Part shown: positions 17,577 through 25,066 of the stretch, in pieces | Position numbering within the stretch: the stretch's first letter is position 1 | Layout: every line of letters starts with the position of its first letter | DNA from: Rhizobium aethiopicum | GTDB lineage: Bacteria > Pseudomonadota > Alphaproteobacteria > Rhizobiales > Rhizobiaceae | Reading direction: 5' to 3' | DNA: 64,000 nt | Assembly (NCBI RefSeq): GCF_900094625.1 | Contig: NZ_FMAJ01000006.1 | Coordinates: forward strand, 186,001 to 250,000 | Position numbers and translations under genes: made by a program | The notes under the pieces: generated by a model | The model's database searches: none | What the model was told of the DNA's origin: nothing | What the model saw: only the letters and a program-made list of their open reading frames with translations

Positions 17577-18451
17577 GCCCCGCAAAGCCGCCGGCAACAG
17601 ACGTATCCCTGACCCATCCCGATCGGCTTTACTGGCCGGACGAGGGCGTGACCAAGCAGATTCTGGCGGATTATTACGCTGCCGTCTGGAGCTTCATGGC
17701 GCCGTATGTTGTCAACCGGCCGCTGGCGCTCCTGCGGCTGCCGGACGGGATAAAGGGCCACCAGAGATTCTTCCAGAAACATGCCTGGAAAGGCATGAAC
17801 GCCCATATCGACGAGATTTCCGATCCGCAGGATGCGGAGAGCGAAAAGCTGCTGCGCATCTCCGATTTCGACGGGCTTGTGGCGCTGGTGCAATCGGCCG
17901 TGCTCGAAATCCACCCCTGGGGTACGACGACGGATCATTGGGAAAGACCCGACATGATCACCATGGACCTCGATCCTGGTGAGGACGTCGCCTGGAGCGC
18001 GGTGATTTCAGCAGCGCTTGAAGTGAAGGCGCGGCTGGAAGGCCGCGGGTTTGCCGCCTTCGTCAAGACCTCCGGTGGCAAAGGCCTGCATGTGGTGGCG
18101 CCGCTTGCGCCGAGGGCCGGCTGGGCAGAGGTGAAGGCTTTCGCCCATTCGCTTGCCGAACAGATGTCGGCCGATACGCCGGAGAAATATCTGGCAACTG
18201 CGGCGAAGGCAAAGCGCGCTGGACATATCTATATCGATTATCTTCGCAACGGCCGCGGCAGCACGGCGGTTGCCCCCTATTCGACGCGGGCCCGACCGGG
18301 TGCGCCGGTTTCGATGCCGCTTGACTGGCCTGAGCTGAACGGGCTCAGCGGTCCGGCTGCCTTGACCCTCGCCAACGTGCCCCAACGGCTTCAGACCCGG
18401 CCGAGCAATCCTTGGGGCGGTTTCTTCGATGCGGCCGTGCCGTTGGAATGA
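17573..18451 (+). CDS. Stand-alone LigD-type primase-polymerase (NHEJ PolDom)
   Basis: 292 aa, equivalent to the C-terminal polymerase domain of LigD without ligase or phosphoesterase. LTHPDRLYWPDEGVTKQILADYYAAVW starts the archaeo-eukaryotic primase fold. The metal-binding Asp pair is D132/D134 in ITMDLDPGED, with [18 protein letters not shown] and IYIDYLRNGRGSTAVAPYSTRARPGAPVSMPLDW following. Such enzymes fill in or add nucleotides at broken ends, preferring ribonucleotides. GAGG precedes ATG 17573. It is coupled to topoisomerase IB and shares an EcfG-type promoter with glgX, a second, dispersed NHEJ component besides the 43-49 kb island. It is convergent with the GST gene. Confidence 0.93.
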   Translation: MSPAKPPATDVSLTHPDRLYWPDEGVTKQILADYYAAVWSFMAPYVVNRPLALLRLPDGIKGHQRFFQKHAWKGMNAHIDEISDPQDAESEKLLRISDFDGLVALVQSAVLEIHPWGTTTDHWERPDMITMDLDPGEDVAWSAVISAALEVKARLEGRGFAAFVKTSGGKGLHVVAPLAPRAGWAEVKAFAHSLAEQMSADTPEKYLATAAKAKRAGHIYIDYLRNGRGSTAVAPYSTRARPGAPVSMPLDWPELNGLSGPAALTLANVPQRLQTRPSNPWGGFFDAAVPLE

Positions 18452-18463
18452 CCCGCCCTTTGT

Positions 18464-19189
18464 TCATTCCGTTCCGTCGAGTTCGGGATAATGCCTGAAG
18501 ATCCCATCCTCGTTGAAGGCCAAGCGGCGAGGAGAGGCGAGATAGCGGGCGATGTTCGGCCGCTTCGCCACCGTATCGTGCAGGGCGAGAAGGAGTGGGT
18601 AATCGGCCTTGCGCTTCGCCATGGCTTTCGGAAAGGCATAGGTCAGGCCTTCGATGACCTGGAAGAGCGAAAGATCGACATAGGTCAGCGTCCCGCCGAC
18701 GACATGGTCGGTACCTTTCGGATTTTGCCGCAGGACTCGTTCGAAATAGCCAAGGTATTTCGGAATGCGTTCCCGGATGAAGGCGGCCGATCGGGCTTTC
18801 GCCTCCTGCTTCTGCTCCTCGTAGTATCGCGACAAGTCGATCGGGTGGTGCGTGTCGTGCACTTCGGCGACGAAATCGGTGACGGTGAGCTGCAGGCCGT
18901 TGGCGACATAGCGAAGGCTTTCGTCCCCCGGCGCCAGGCCGAGCTTCGGTCCGAGATAAAGCAGGATATTGGCGACATGCGGGATGATGACCTCCCCGTC
19001 CTTGAGGAAGGGTGGGGCAAAGGGGATGTGCGGTTCGTGTTCGCTTCCGATAATGTCGAACATGGCACCGGTGCCGCGACCGGGCTCACGGACAATATCG
19101 ACATACTCGGCGCCGGCCTCTTCCAGTGCAAGCCGGACGAATTCGCCGCGGCCCTGGATGCCGTCCCAATAATAAAGCTCATATGCCAT
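18464..19189 (-). CDS. Glutathione S-transferase
   Basis: 241 aa cytosolic GST. The thioredoxin-like N-terminal domain (YELYYWDGIQGRGEFVRLALEEAGAEYVDI) is of the form in which Tyr or Ser near residue 6-12 activates glutathione; IIPHVANILLYLGPKLGLAP occupies the site of the usual glutathione-binding SNAIL motif. The C-terminal all-alpha domain includes LTYVDLSLFQVIEGLTYAFPKAM. The closest named class is not obvious. It detoxifies electrophiles or acts in redox metabolism. The gene follows the remains of a DUF3175 gene by 6 bases on the same strand, so it is probably read from the stress promoter at 19901-19925. It is convergent with the polymerase gene. Confidence 0.9.
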   Translation of the reverse strand: MAYELYYWDGIQGRGEFVRLALEEAGAEYVDIVREPGRGTGAMFDIIGSEHEPHIPFAPPFLKDGEVIIPHVANILLYLGPKLGLAPGDESLRYVANGLQLTVTDFVAEVHDTHHPIDLSRYYEEQKQEAKARSAAFIRERIPKYLGYFERVLRQNPKGTDHVVGGTLTYVDLSLFQVIEGLTYAFPKAMAKRKADYPLLLALHDTVAKRPNIARYLASPRRLAFNEDGIFRHYPELDGTE

Positions 19190-19195
19190 TTTCGC

Positions 19196-19485
19196 TCAAT
19201 CCTTCGGTTTCCGAAAGAAGTCTTTTCGCAACTCGTCCTTGGCTTCTTCAAGGGTACTGCGCCGTCTTTTCGTCAATTGGTCGCGGCGCGGTTGATGTAG
19301 AAGGTCAGCATCGACATGGCCGCTTCAAAGGGGCTCGACTTGCGGCGATGGCTCTCCTCGGCCGAATGTTAGACGGAGCCGGCGATCTTCTTCGGATCGT
19401 TCGATTTGAACACAGCTTCCTTCAGGTCCATCGCGTTGCTGTGCTCGCTGACGTCCTGCGGCCATTTCTTCTTCGATTTGGCCAT
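19196..19485 (-). pseudogene. DUF3175 gene inactivated by a stop codon and a frameshift
   Basis: From ATG 19485 (AAGGAT upstream) the frame reads MAKSKKKWPQDVSEHSNAMD and then VFKSNDPKKIAGSV, a normal DUF3175 N-terminus. Codon 39 (19371-19369) is TAA. The same frame then continues HSAEESHRRKSSPFEAAMSM and TFYINRAATN to TGA 19275. The rest of the domain, TKRRRSTLEEAKDELRKDFF, is read in another frame from about 19276 to TGA 19198. Two independent lesions in a domain otherwise recognisable end to end make this a decayed gene, unless sequencing error or suppression is involved. The family is a small protein of unknown function. It lies between the Lys-rich stress protein and GST genes. Confidence 0.8.
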
Positions 19486-19533
19486 GGCTGAAATCCTTGT
19501 GGAGGATACGGCCGCCAAGGTTGTATCCGTTCG

Positions 19534-19848
19534 CTAGTGGTGGCTGTGGTGTTCGTTGCGCTTGCGTGTCGCAGCCGCCTTCTTGGCGGAGGCGGACCGT
19601 TCCTCTTTCGAGCGGGCCGCCGATGCAGCGCCGCCGGCCCGGCCGCCTTTTTTGGAGGATTCATGTGTATCCTTCTTGCCACGGCCGGAACCGGATTTGT
19701 TGCCGCCGCCGCTTTCCTTGTTGACCGTCGCCCAGGCACGTCGTTCGGCTTCCTTTTCGGAGACGCCACGCTCCTCATAACCTTCCTCGATATGCTCGGC
19801 CTTGCGTTTCTGCTTGTCGGTATAGTCGGATTTGTCTCCTCGCGGCAT
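19534..19848 (-). CDS. Small Lys-rich protein of the 'plasmid stabilization/KGG' type
   Basis: 104 aa, very hydrophilic. The N-terminal half carries GDKSDYTDKQKRKAEHIEEGYE followed by GVSEKEAERRAWATVNKESGGG, the conserved core of proteins often annotated as plasmid stabilization proteins. The tail is low-complexity basic (KKDTHESSKKGGRAGG, SAKKAAATRKRNEHHSHH), likely disordered and possibly nucleic-acid-binding. The actual role is unknown; the name is historical. GGAGG lies 4-8 bases before ATG 19848. An EcfG-type promoter sits 53 bases upstream, and the DUF3175 remnant and GST genes follow on the same strand. Confidence 0.8.
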   Translation of the reverse strand: MPRGDKSDYTDKQKRKAEHIEEGYEERGVSEKEAERRAWATVNKESGGGNKSGSGRGKKDTHESSKKGGRAGGAASAARSKEERSASAKKAAATRKRNEHHSHH

Positions 19849-19900
19849 ATTCGCCTCCTGTCGTTTGCAAAGCGATCAAATGCTGTTTGCAAGCAAATTC

Positions 19901-19925
19901 AACCGGTGCGGAGTGCAAAAGTTCC
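19901..19925 (-). promoter_or_regulatory. EcfG (RpoE2)-type stress promoter before the Lys-rich protein gene
   Basis: On the minus strand: GGAAC (19925-19921), 16 bases, GGTT (19904-19901), 53 bases before ATG 19848. It probably reads through the DUF3175 remnant into the GST gene. Confidence 0.7.
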
Positions 19926-20009
19926 CTAAAGCTCATTGTCCCGGATTTCGGAACAAAAGCCGGTTTTGTCAGCTCGCTGGAGATTGGTATCCTCGGTGCG
20001 GCCGTCGCG

Positions 20010-20150
20010 TCACATCGGGATGAGCAGCTCCTTGAAGAGCCGCGGCCTGCCTTTGAGCGTGCTGGCGACGATCGGCGAGAATTGTTCCCAGCTATCCACC
20101 CAGACCTCCCGAAAGGCTCTCCCGGGTGCGGCGGGATGCCGGTCGGGGAA
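20010..20150 (-). pseudogene. Fragment of a PAS-domain sensor protein
   Basis: The 384-base gap 19849-20232 holds, apart from the stress promoter, a minus-strand reading frame of 46 codons. It reads FPDRHPAAPGRAFREVWVD, then SWEQFSPIVASTLKGRPRLF and KELLIPM before TGA. The pattern HP-x-GR-x-FREVW-x-D-x-W is that of the PAS/PAS-like domain in bacterial sensor histidine kinases. No start, upstream or downstream domain is present, so this looks like a residue of a lost gene. The rest of the gap shows nothing. Confidence 0.35.
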
Positions 20151-20232
20151 AGTCCAAGCGCCGCAGCACTTTCTGCCAGAAACGCAGCCCCTCGTTCTTA
20201 AAGCACGATCGCTCTGTGAAGCCCGGACAAGT

Positions 20233-20796
20233 TCAGTTCTCGATCTGCTGCTCTGCGACGACGCTCGCGAGCACCTCGTCGCTGCCGTTAGGGTAGATAG
20301 GAAGGTCGAGCGTCACCGCCTCCTTGAACCCATCGCGCTCGATCGTGAAGAACTTGCGGACACGTCCTCCACCGTTCCGCTCGCCGGATGGCTTTGCCAC
20401 CCTTGTCGAAACAAGACTGCGCTCGAAGCTTGCGGCATCAGTCCCGGCGAACGCCATCGTGCAACTCTCGATTGTCTTCTCGCCGACCATTCCCCTCCCG
20501 ACGACCAGGGCTTCGAAGGGCGCCTCGCTGCCCGCCCCGATGCTCCAGCCCTCGAATGCCACGGGCTCAGAAAGAGGAAGGATGCTCAGTACCATGTCGG
20601 CAGCGAGCGCCGGCCAGTTGTTTCGACGGGCGAGAGCGACGGCGCGATCATATTGCGGCCCGCGGTCAAGGCAGCGGTCGGCGAAGCGGTCGAACGAAGA
20701 TCGACCGTCGTCCGCAAGGGCGCCGCCGAGAGGCACGAACGCCATCGCCGCGAAAGCAAGCAAAATAGGAAGTCCCTGCATCCCTCTTATCCTCAT
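20233..20796 (-). CDS. Secreted hypothetical protein (end of the NicO operon)
   Basis: 187 aa, not recognised. It begins MRIRGMQGLPILLAFAAMAF, a hydrophobic stretch ending in GGALADDG, a likely signal peptide with cleavage after ALA. The mature part (FDRFADRCLDRGPQYDRAVALARRNNWPALAADMVLS) contains two Cys (RC and ESC) and ends NGSDEVLASVVAEQQIEN. It overlaps the NicO-type exporter gene by 4 bases (ATG 20796 within its last codons), so it belongs to that operon and probably acts in the periplasm in metal homeostasis (inference). A longer frame reaching 21066 is antisense-like read-through. Confidence 0.7.
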   Translation of the reverse strand: MRIRGMQGLPILLAFAAMAFVPLGGALADDGRSSFDRFADRCLDRGPQYDRAVALARRNNWPALAADMVLSILPLSEPVAFEGWSIGAGSEAPFEALVVGRGMVGEKTIESCTMAFAGTDAASFERSLVSTRVAKPSGERNGGGRVRKFFTIERDGFKEAVTLDLPIYPNGSDEVLASVVAEQQIEN

Positions 20797-21524
20797 TGCA
20801 CTGCCACCCAGTTCGCTATCTCGACCCCGGCGATGGCGACAAGCACAAAGCCGGCCAGACCGCCCGTCGCCCGCGAGACGGAGGCCAGCAATCGCGGATG
20901 CTTTCTCATCAGATAGGAGATGCGGTCGCGGAAGACCACGGCGAGAAGAGCGACCGCGGACAAGGTCAGAGCGACGCCCATCATCATGGTGGCGGCAAAC
21001 AGCAGGCCCGTGACGGCGACCTGGTGGATCATCGCGAACGTCATCACGAACAGGGTGAGCGGGCACGGTACCAGGCCGGCGGCAAATCCCATCAGCAGGC
21101 CTTCGCCCTCAGCATGCGCGTGGCCGTGCCTAAAGACGGCGGTCCACACCATCCAGACGCCGATGATGCCGAGCAGCCCGCGGCTGACGACCTCGAGCGC
21201 CGGAGAAGATCCAGCGTCGGCGAAGGAATGAGAGACCAAGGGAAGGGCGAACAGCGCGATCACGACCGCCATCGTGACGTGGGTGAAGGATAGCGCAAGA
21301 GATACGAGGAGTGCCCGATGTGCCTTCGTCGACGATCCAGCGAGATAGGTGGCGAGCACCGACTTGCTGTGGCCGGGCGTCATGGCATGAACGGCTCCGA
21401 AGACTATTCCCATCGGCAGGAATGCCAGGAACGACGCCCAGCCGCCGCCAGCGGCGTAGTCCTTTATATGACCTGCGAAGGTCAGATAGATTTCCCGCTG
21501 GATGTCGACGATCTGCTGGAACAT
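20793..21524 (-). CDS. NicO/RcnA-family nickel/cobalt exporter
   Basis: 243 aa membrane protein with about six or seven helices. FLPMGIVFGAVHAMTPGHSKSVLATYLAGSSTKAHRALLVS carries the family's HAMTPGH metal motif in helix 2, and SFTHVTMAVVIALFALPLV follows. A His-rich loop (RHGHAHAEGEG) precedes MGFAAGLVPCPLTLFVMTFAM. RcnA/NicO proteins pump Ni2+ and Co2+ out of the cell. ATG 21524 (MFQQIVDIQREIYL) overlaps the upstream YqaA-type stop by one base (TGATG); the longer frame to 21704 covers that gene and is rejected. It follows an RcnR/FrmR-type regulator two genes upstream, which supports a metal role. Confidence 0.88.
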   Translation of the reverse strand: MFQQIVDIQREIYLTFAGHIKDYAAGGGWASFLAFLPMGIVFGAVHAMTPGHSKSVLATYLAGSSTKAHRALLVSLALSFTHVTMAVVIALFALPLVSHSFADAGSSPALEVVSRGLLGIIGVWMVWTAVFRHGHAHAEGEGLLMGFAAGLVPCPLTLFVMTFAMIHQVAVTGLLFAATMMMGVALTLSAVALLAVVFRDRISYLMRKHPRLLASVSRATGGLAGFVLVAIAGVEIANWVAVQ

Positions 21525-21961
21525 CAGGCTATTCCGGTGGTGGCGGCTGCAAGCGCGAGATAGCGTCCGACCTTGGCGACGGTCACCAGCAGCAGAAATG
21601 TCGGCAGCGGCTCGCGCAGGAGACCTGCCACAACAGTGATCGGGTCGCCGACGATCGGCAACCAGCTTCCGAGCAGCGACCACTTTCCGAAGCGGCGATA
21701 CCATAGCTGCGCCCGGTCGAGTGCCACCGGACCGACGGGAAACCAGCGTTTCCCCCGGAAGCGTTCGATGCCGCGACCGAGCAGCCAGTTCGCCAGCGCC
21801 CCCAGAACGTTGCCGAGACTGGCGACCGCAACGAGCCAGAAGGCGGAGAACTTCTCGGACAGGAGGAGGCCGACAAGGACGGCTTCCGACTGCATTGGAA
21901 GGATCGTCGCAGCTCCAAAAGCCGTCGCGAACAATCCCAAATAGGCCAAAAGGTCGGGCAT
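21524..21961 (-). CDS. YqaA-family inner-membrane protein
   Basis: 145 aa with three to four helices: LAYLGLFATAFGAATILPMQSEAVLVGLLL, then FWLVAVASLGNVLGALANWLLGRGIERFRGKRWFP and a C-terminal hydrophobic stretch. The family is small SNARE-associated/DedA-like, and the PMQSE motif with NWLLGRG is diagnostic. Function is poorly known, but homologues often sit beside metal or lipid genes. It is the second gene of the regulator-YqaA-NicO set, starting 4 bases after the regulator stop. Confidence 0.88.
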   Translation of the reverse strand: MPDLLAYLGLFATAFGAATILPMQSEAVLVGLLLSEKFSAFWLVAVASLGNVLGALANWLLGRGIERFRGKRWFPVGPVALDRAQLWYRRFGKWSLLGSWLPIVGDPITVVAGLLREPLPTFLLLVTVAKVGRYLALAAATTGIA

Positions 21962-21965
21962 TCCG

Positions 21966-22253
21966 TCAGAGATGCTTCGTGATCGTCTTGAACCCGTCGA
22001 TCGACTGCCGCTTGTCGCGGGGGAGCGCGCCGACGGTCTCCTCGTGGCAATGGTCGAGATGGTCCTGGATCAGTGTTCGCTTGGCGTTGACGATTGCCTT
22101 CTCGACAGCAGGCAGTTGCTGCGCAATCTCCAGGCACGGCTTACCGCTCTTAATCATCGCGATGACGCTCTTCGGGTGGCCCTCGGGCCGCGTCAGGCGC
22201 TTGACGATCTCCGGATGCGTGTCGTGGGTCTGCGGTTCGGTCATCGTGTCCAT
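21966..22253 (-). CDS. FrmR/RcnR-family metal- or formaldehyde-responsive repressor
   Basis: 95 aa, all-helical CsoR/RcnR-family repressor. HPEIVKRLTRPEGHPKSVIAMIKSGKPCLEIAQQLPAVEKAI contains the first ligand His and the Cys (C40) used for Ni, Co or formaldehyde. LIQDHLDHCHEE supplies more His and Cys ligands, as in DmeR/RcnR-type sensors of rhizobia. Two prolines in helix 1 (RPEGHP, where relatives have RAEGHL or similar) and one in helix 2 (QLPAVE) are unusual for this family. It is the first gene of the YqaA-NicO operon and likely derepresses it with Ni or Co. The exact metal cannot be set. ATG 22253 or 22244 may start it. Confidence 0.88.
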   Translation of the reverse strand: MDTMTEPQTHDTHPEIVKRLTRPEGHPKSVIAMIKSGKPCLEIAQQLPAVEKAIVNAKRTLIQDHLDHCHEETVGALPRDKRQSIDGFKTITKHL

Positions 22254-22407
22254 GTCTCGAGCCGTCCGAGGGGAAGGCGACCCGACTTTACGCCGACGAC
22301 CACCTCTGGGACAAGTCAGTGACGGCGGCCTTTCGGCTCCTCCATTCGGAAGGAAGGCCGTCAGTCTCGACGTCCGCCACCAGCTTCAGCCGCGGCAGCG
22401 CGGACGG

Positions 22408-23604
22408 CTAACCTTCCTCAGGCGGTCTGAGGTGCCGGAACTGCCATAACAGCAGCAGGTCATAGGTGATTTTCATTGAGGCGCAGATGAGGAGCGGCCA
22501 AGCCCGATAGGATGCAGCAAAGAGAGCGCCCGCGAGTGCAGGGCTGGCCGCCGCTGCCAAACTTCGGGGCACCGACGTGAAGCTTGCGGCCGCGGCCCTC
22601 TCCGCCTCGGTGACAACAGCCATCACGTAGGAAGAGCGGGTCGGCACATCCATCTGCGAAAGCGCCGCTCGAATGAGCAGCAATGTGATGGTGAGGGGCA
22701 AGGTGGGTGCGAATGCGGCGAGGCCAAGGGCAATGCTGGACGGAATGTGGGTGAACACCATGGTATTGACCAGTCCAACCCGCTTCGACAGCCAGGCGGC
22801 GACAGGAAACGAGAACGCCGACAGCACTCCGGTCCAAAAGAAAAACAGTCCGGCCTGGGAGAGCGAAAGATCGAATCGTTCGAACAGCCACAGGGCGAGC
22901 AGGGACTGCACCACGAAACCTCCCGCGAAAGCATCAAGACTGAAGAGGGCTGCAAGCTTCAGGACGATGGCGCGTGAAGGTCCGAGTGACGCCGGATTGC
23001 CGGCGTCGTGTTTCACCGGGCGAGGCGGTATGCGAGCATAAAAAACGCCACCGAGAATGCCGACGAGCGCATAGGCAATGAACATAAGCTTGATCGAAGT
23101 CAGTTGCGATATCCCCAGCCGAGTCATCACGTCGGGCAGCGCCGCGGCGAGCGCGCCGCCGGCGCTTGCGAGCGCCCCGACGAGGCTGTAACGGGCGAAC
23201 ATCCTCGTCCGATCCGCGCTGGCCGCCTCGCGGGCGAGCACCGCATGCTCAAGGGGCACGAAGATGCTCACGCTGCCGGCCGAAGGATTGATGGTGCCGG
23301 CAAACGCGACCACCAGCAGCAACCAATAATCGTTGGTCATGGGCACGGCGATACCGGTTGCGACCATCAGGGCAGCGGCCGCCAGAAGCAAGCGGCGGAG
23401 ATCATGACGCGCACCAAGAAATCCGATGACGATGGTCAGGAGCGCAGAGCCAAAGAGCGACGCCGTGGCGATTACACCAACCTGCAGGGGCGACAGGCCG
23501 AGAGCCAGCAAATAGACCGGCAACAGGATGGCGACGAACCCGTCGCCGAAGTCGCGCAAAGAGCGGGCTGCGAAGAGCCATGTGATCGGCTGAATGCTGC
23601 GCAT
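22408..23604 (-). CDS. MFS transporter in the chromate cluster
   Basis: 398 aa with 12 helices and the loop GFLGARHDLRRLLL. The first helix region reads WLFAARSLRDFGDGFVAILLPVYLLALGLSPLQVGVIATASLFGSALLTIVIG. The half-way loop contains ARIPPRPVKHDAGN and then begins the second half. Neither substrate nor subfamily is evident. AGGTAAGGA precedes ATG 23604. The gene starts 30 bases after chrA and is probably part of the chrB-chrA transcript; it may export an associated toxin or oxidised product. Such MFS genes are found next to chr loci in several rhizobia. Confidence 0.88.
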   Translation of the reverse strand: MRSIQPITWLFAARSLRDFGDGFVAILLPVYLLALGLSPLQVGVIATASLFGSALLTIVIGFLGARHDLRRLLLAAAALMVATGIAVPMTNDYWLLLVVAFAGTINPSAGSVSIFVPLEHAVLAREAASADRTRMFARYSLVGALASAGGALAAALPDVMTRLGISQLTSIKLMFIAYALVGILGGVFYARIPPRPVKHDAGNPASLGPSRAIVLKLAALFSLDAFAGGFVVQSLLALWLFERFDLSLSQAGLFFFWTGVLSAFSFPVAAWLSKRVGLVNTMVFTHIPSSIALGLAAFAPTLPLTITLLLIRAALSQMDVPTRSSYVMAVVTEAERAAAASFTSVPRSLAAAASPALAGALFAASYRAWPLLICASMKITYDLLLLWQFRHLRPPEEG

Positions 23605-23634
23605 TCCTTACCTGCTTCAATTATAGTTCGCGCT

Positions 23635-25047
23635 CTACACCCAGCCGACGAGCAGACCGTAGAGAAGCCCGAGGATAGCGCAGGCGGCGAGCACCGTCAG
23701 CATGCCGACCTTGAAGCGGAACACGGCAATGACGGCCGCCAAGGTCAGGATCAGCGACGGGAGGTTGACGGAACTCAGCATCGGCAGGTCGACGGTCATC
23801 CCGAAGCCGCGCGCTTCCTGGAGTTCGCCGAACAGCACATGCAGCGCGAACCACACCGCAAGGTTCAAAATGACCCCGACGACGGCCGCGGTAATTGCCG
23901 CCAGCGCTGCGGAGAGCGCCTTGTTGTTGCGCATCGTCTCCATGAACGGCGCGCCCAGGAAAATCCAGAGAAAGCAAGGGACGAAGGTCACCCAGGTGGT
24001 CAACAGGCCGCCCAGCGTACCGGCCAGCAACGGATTGAGGAAGCCCGGGGCGCGATAGGCGCCCATGAAACCGACAAACTGCGTCACCATGATCAGCGGG
24101 CCCGGCGTCGTCTCTGCCATGCCGAGGCCGTCGAGCATCTCGCCGGGCTTCAGCCAGTGGTATTGTTCCACCGCCTGTTGGGCGACGTAGGACAGGACGG
24201 CATAGGCGCCGCCGAACGTGACCATCGCCATTTTCGAGAAGAAGATCGAGATATCGGTGAAGATGTTGCCCTGGCCGAGTAAAAGCAGCAGGGCGAAAAC
24301 CGGTCCTCCCCAGAGCAGCAAGCCGACCGCAGCCACCTTGAGGGACCAGCTGGCCGGCGGGCGGGCGTGGGCGGGGACGTCTTCGCCGAGAAGACTATCG
24401 GCGTCGGCGACCTGTTTGCTTCCGACCTTGCCGTGGCCATTGCCCGCCCGGAACGCTGCCCAGCCGGCCCGGCCACCGACATAGCCCACGACGCCGGCAA
24501 CCAGGACGACGAGCGGGAAGGGGGCGTGAAACAGGAAGAGAGCAAGGAACGCTGCGACGGCAAGACCAATCATCACATTGTTCCTGAGGGCCCGCCTGCC
24601 GATACGCAGGACGGCCTCGAGCACGATCGCCAGCACCGCAGCCTTCAATCCGAAGAACAGCGCCTGGACGGCTCCGACATTGCCCAAAATCGCGTAGATC
24701 CAGCTCAGCGCCATAATGACAACGGCGCCTGGCAGCACGAACAAGGTCCCCGCCACCAGTCCGCCTTTGGTCTTGTGCAGCAGCCAGCCGATATAGATCG
24801 CAAGCTGTTGCGCCTCCGGGCCTGGCAAAAGCGTGCAATAGTTCAGCGCATGCAGGAACCGCGTCTCGCCGATCCAGCGCTTCTCCTCGACGATAATGCG
24901 ATGCATCATCGCAATCTGTCCGGCGGGACCGCCGAAGCTCAGGGCGGCCACCCGTGCCCACACGCGCAACGCTTCGGCGAAGGAAATGCCGTGGGAGGGC
25001 GCGTCGGGGCTCTGGATCGGGGTGGAGTCGAGATCGATTTTGTTCAT
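23635..25047 (-). CDS. chrA: Chromate efflux protein ChrA (two-domain CHR type)
   Basis: 470 aa, long form with two homologous halves, each with about six helices. The first half carries SFGGPAGQIAMMHRIIVEEKRWIGETRFLHALNYCTLLPGPEAQQLAIYIGWLLHKTKGGLVAG, the conserved CHR signature. The second carries VTFGGAYAVLSYVAQQAVEQYHWLKPGEMLDGLGMAETTPGPLIMVTQFVGFMGAYR. ChrA exports chromate or acts as an anion carrier using the proton gradient. It begins 20 bases after chrB, with a weak ribosome site (GGACACTCACC). A short hydrophilic loop (GKVGSKQVADADSLLGEDVPAH) joins the halves. Confidence 0.95.
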   Translation of the reverse strand: MNKIDLDSTPIQSPDAPSHGISFAEALRVWARVAALSFGGPAGQIAMMHRIIVEEKRWIGETRFLHALNYCTLLPGPEAQQLAIYIGWLLHKTKGGLVAGTLFVLPGAVVIMALSWIYAILGNVGAVQALFFGLKAAVLAIVLEAVLRIGRRALRNNVMIGLAVAAFLALFLFHAPFPLVVLVAGVVGYVGGRAGWAAFRAGNGHGKVGSKQVADADSLLGEDVPAHARPPASWSLKVAAVGLLLWGGPVFALLLLLGQGNIFTDISIFFSKMAMVTFGGAYAVLSYVAQQAVEQYHWLKPGEMLDGLGMAETTPGPLIMVTQFVGFMGAYRAPGFLNPLLAGTLGGLLTTWVTFVPCFLWIFLGAPFMETMRNNKALSAALAAITAAVVGVILNLAVWFALHVLFGELQEARGFGMTVDLPMLSSVNLPSLILTLAAVIAVFRFKVGMLTVLAACAILGLLYGLLVGWV

Positions 25048-25066
25048 GGTGAGTGTCCGTACGTCA

